From IMG/VR virus record IMGVR_UViG_3300038309_000064, positions 1-39,010 of that record: 39,010 nucleotides of DNA. One strand, given 5' to 3'. Of this stretch, positions 38,070 through 39,010 are shown one piece after another; the first letter of the stretch is position 1; each line of letters opens with the position of its first letter. The notes under the pieces are model-generated. The model saw nothing but the letters and a program-made list of their open reading frames with translations, searched no databases and was not told the origin of the DNA. The stretch is from a virus. Position numbers and translations under genes: made by a program.

Positions 38070-38498
38070 TTAACTTGTTAACATTTTAATCTCTAAATCT
38101 ATCTCTGCGGAAACTTCAATTCCTTGATTTTCCTGAGAAATAGAAATTCCCCCAGTTGATATCTTATTCCAAACTCTATGCCCGCCTATTGTAGAAAAAT
38201 CCCATCCATCATCGAAAGCATCTAATACTGAATCCATAACATTTGGCAAAACGCTTGATAATATATTTTGGATCGATTTTGCCTCTGCATTTATAACTAT
38301 CCATAATTTATAGTTATATATCTTAAAATTATCTCCCGTTGTTTCAAATCTATTCTCGAAATTAGATGGATAAAATACTGCTGCCGGATATGCTGTAATG
38401 TCATTAGTCGGATAAGCATAAATAGCCTTTATCTTTGTTATCGATGATAATATTGTATTTATCTTGGTATTAATTTGACTATATATTGCTGTTGTCAT
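38070..38498 (-). CDS. tail terminator / tail completion protein
   Basis: 142 aa. INTKINTILSSITKIKAIYA, AYPTNDITAYPAAVFYPSNF and the later ISISQENQGIEVSAEIDLEI (alternating charges and hydrophobics) fit the gpU/TrP1-type terminator that stops tube growth and joins the head. Its ATG overlaps the gp10-like stop (ATGA). Position between gp10-like and tube gene is canonical. Confidence 0.72.
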   Translation of the reverse strand: MTTAIYSQINTKINTILSSITKIKAIYAYPTNDITAYPAAVFYPSNFENRFETTGDNFKIYNYKLWIVINAEAKSIQNILSSVLPNVMDSVLDAFDDGWDFSTIGGHRVWNKISTGGISISQENQGIEVSAEIDLEIKMLTS

Positions 38499-38884
38499 GT
38501 TGCTATCGTTTTTAAAATATTATCTAAAAATTTATTATAATGTTTTCTAATTACATAATCAGCTTTTATCTTTGCATAATCTAACCATGGTCTAGCTTGC
38601 ATTCTGCGGGTTCCCTCATGCACGAATGACGCATATCTCACCCTGTTCGGATCTACCCCGAATCTTCCCTCTAATCCATTTATTCTAGTATAATGATCTC
38701 TCCTTAGGTTTCCTGTATCTACGGGTATTCCTCCTCCGCTTTCTCCAATTCTCCATGGACTCCTTACTGCCACCTTTTTATATTCTGATAATCCTCTTTG
38801 TAAAAAATCTTGGGCTTCCTTTTTTATTACTGCCGGAGCTCCATTAACTGCACGCTCTAATTGTTCTACTGTTATTTTTCTCAT
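38495..38884 (-). CDS. HK97 gp10-like head-tail/tail completion protein
   Basis: 129 aa. QLERAVNGAPAVIKKEAQDF then KKVAVRSPWRIGESGGGIPV, DTGNLRRDHYTRI and RYASFVHEGTRRMQARPWLD give the HK97 gp10 family pattern (sPwdTGnLr, YA.fvhEGT..mpARPfl). Takes part in joining tail to head. Partial copy at 1-44. Confidence 0.9.
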   Translation of the reverse strand: MRKITVEQLERAVNGAPAVIKKEAQDFLQRGLSEYKKVAVRSPWRIGESGGGIPVDTGNLRRDHYTRINGLEGRFGVDPNRVRYASFVHEGTRRMQARPWLDYAKIKADYVIRKHYNKFLDNILKTIAT

Positions 38885-39010
38885 TAAATTACTTTTTCGG
38901 CTAATACAACTAAATGCGGATTGCTACCTTTGTTTCTATCTATTACGAATCTAACATGATAAGCATCAGTCCCTTGTGTTAAACGATCCCCCTCACTAAC
39001 ATCAGTTCCG
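38841..39010. repeat. right copy of terminal direct repeat
   Basis: See 1-170. The three mismatches (38932, 38977, 38983) are silent in the stopper gene. Confidence 0.93.
38884..39010 (-). CDS. 3' part of the stopper gene (partial, repeat copy)
   Basis: C-terminal codons of the gene complete at 44-355, cut by the right edge. It differs from that copy only at three silent third positions, so both encode the same residues. Not a separate gene in the circle. Confidence 0.9.
   Translation of the reverse strand, partial: GTDVSEGDRLTQGTDAYHVRFVIDRNKGSNPHLVVLAEKVI

Noticed and set aside
1-39010. Temperate lifestyle with integrase and CI-type repressor
   Set aside because: No integrase, excisionase or repressor-like protein visible; only one 60-aa HTH protein.

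Overview
The window is one complete, circularly closed genome of a tailed phage (siphovirus type, HK97-fold head) of about 38,840 bp. The first 170 bases return at the right end (38841-39010) with three differences, all synonymous, so the record is one circle read slightly past closure. I found no tRNA, CRISPR array, integrase or lysogeny module, which suggests a lytic phage. Every gene I accept is on the minus strand, so the genome reads from high to low coordinates. No gene-free stretch exceeds 300 bases. The DNA is very AT-rich in the early region (some 60-base lines about 15-22% GC by hand count) and richer in capsid and some accessory genes. The code is standard, with TGA used as a stop. 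Promoters look like bacterial sigma70 sites (TTGACA or similar, 17 bp, TACAAT or TATAAT). Many starts have no Shine-Dalgarno (SD) sequence but a run of A directly before ATG; a minority have near-perfect GGAGG sites. The host is a bacterium I cannot name.

Layout in the direction of transcription. (1) Early/replication block, about 22.5 to 13.6 kb: promoter and a strongly structured leader, an HNH endonuclease, a lambda-O-like replisome organizer whose gene carries four 11-bp iterons, small regulators and membrane peptides, a membrane-anchored 3D-domain protein, a putative single-strand annealing recombinase, about 15 small unknown proteins including a degenerate prohead-protease-like protein, a Hjc/RusA-type PD-(D/E)XK nuclease, then a terminator. 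(2) 13.6 to 9.0 kb: a second structured RNA region, a DUF1617-like protein, a zinc ribbon, and a glycan cassette (two GT2-like transferases, a GT6/ABO-like transferase and a nucleotide-sugar epimerase) interrupted by an HNH gene. (3) 9.0 to 6.1 kb: two unknown small genes, an AP2/HNH endonuclease, terS, terL and a 51-aa protein. (4) 6.1 to 1 kb, continuing across the circle junction: late promoter, portal fused to a MuF head protein, LAGLIDADG endonuclease, prohead protease, major capsid protein, head-tail adaptor, stopper. (5) 38.9 to 25.5 kb: gp10-like and tail terminator proteins, tail tube, tail-assembly chaperones with a -1 frameshift, tape measure, a giant LamG-tail hub fusion, baseplate/fibre proteins. 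(6) 25.8 to 22.6 kb: membrane coiled-coil protein, a GC-richer cassette of mini-genes with strong SD sites, C39-like peptidase, HNH, lysozyme-like endolysin, holin-like protein, terminator.

How it fits together: the organizer probably opens DNA at the iterons inside its own gene and recruits host replication enzymes (no phage polymerase or helicase is visible); the annealing protein and the resolvase handle recombination and branched DNA; a PBSX-type terminase packages the DNA, consistent with a permuted genome. The most unusual parts are the blood-group-type glycan cassette, three compact GC-rich structured intergenic regions near promoters, six or seven homing-type endonucleases in under 39 kb, and an early-region relic of the capsid protease fold.
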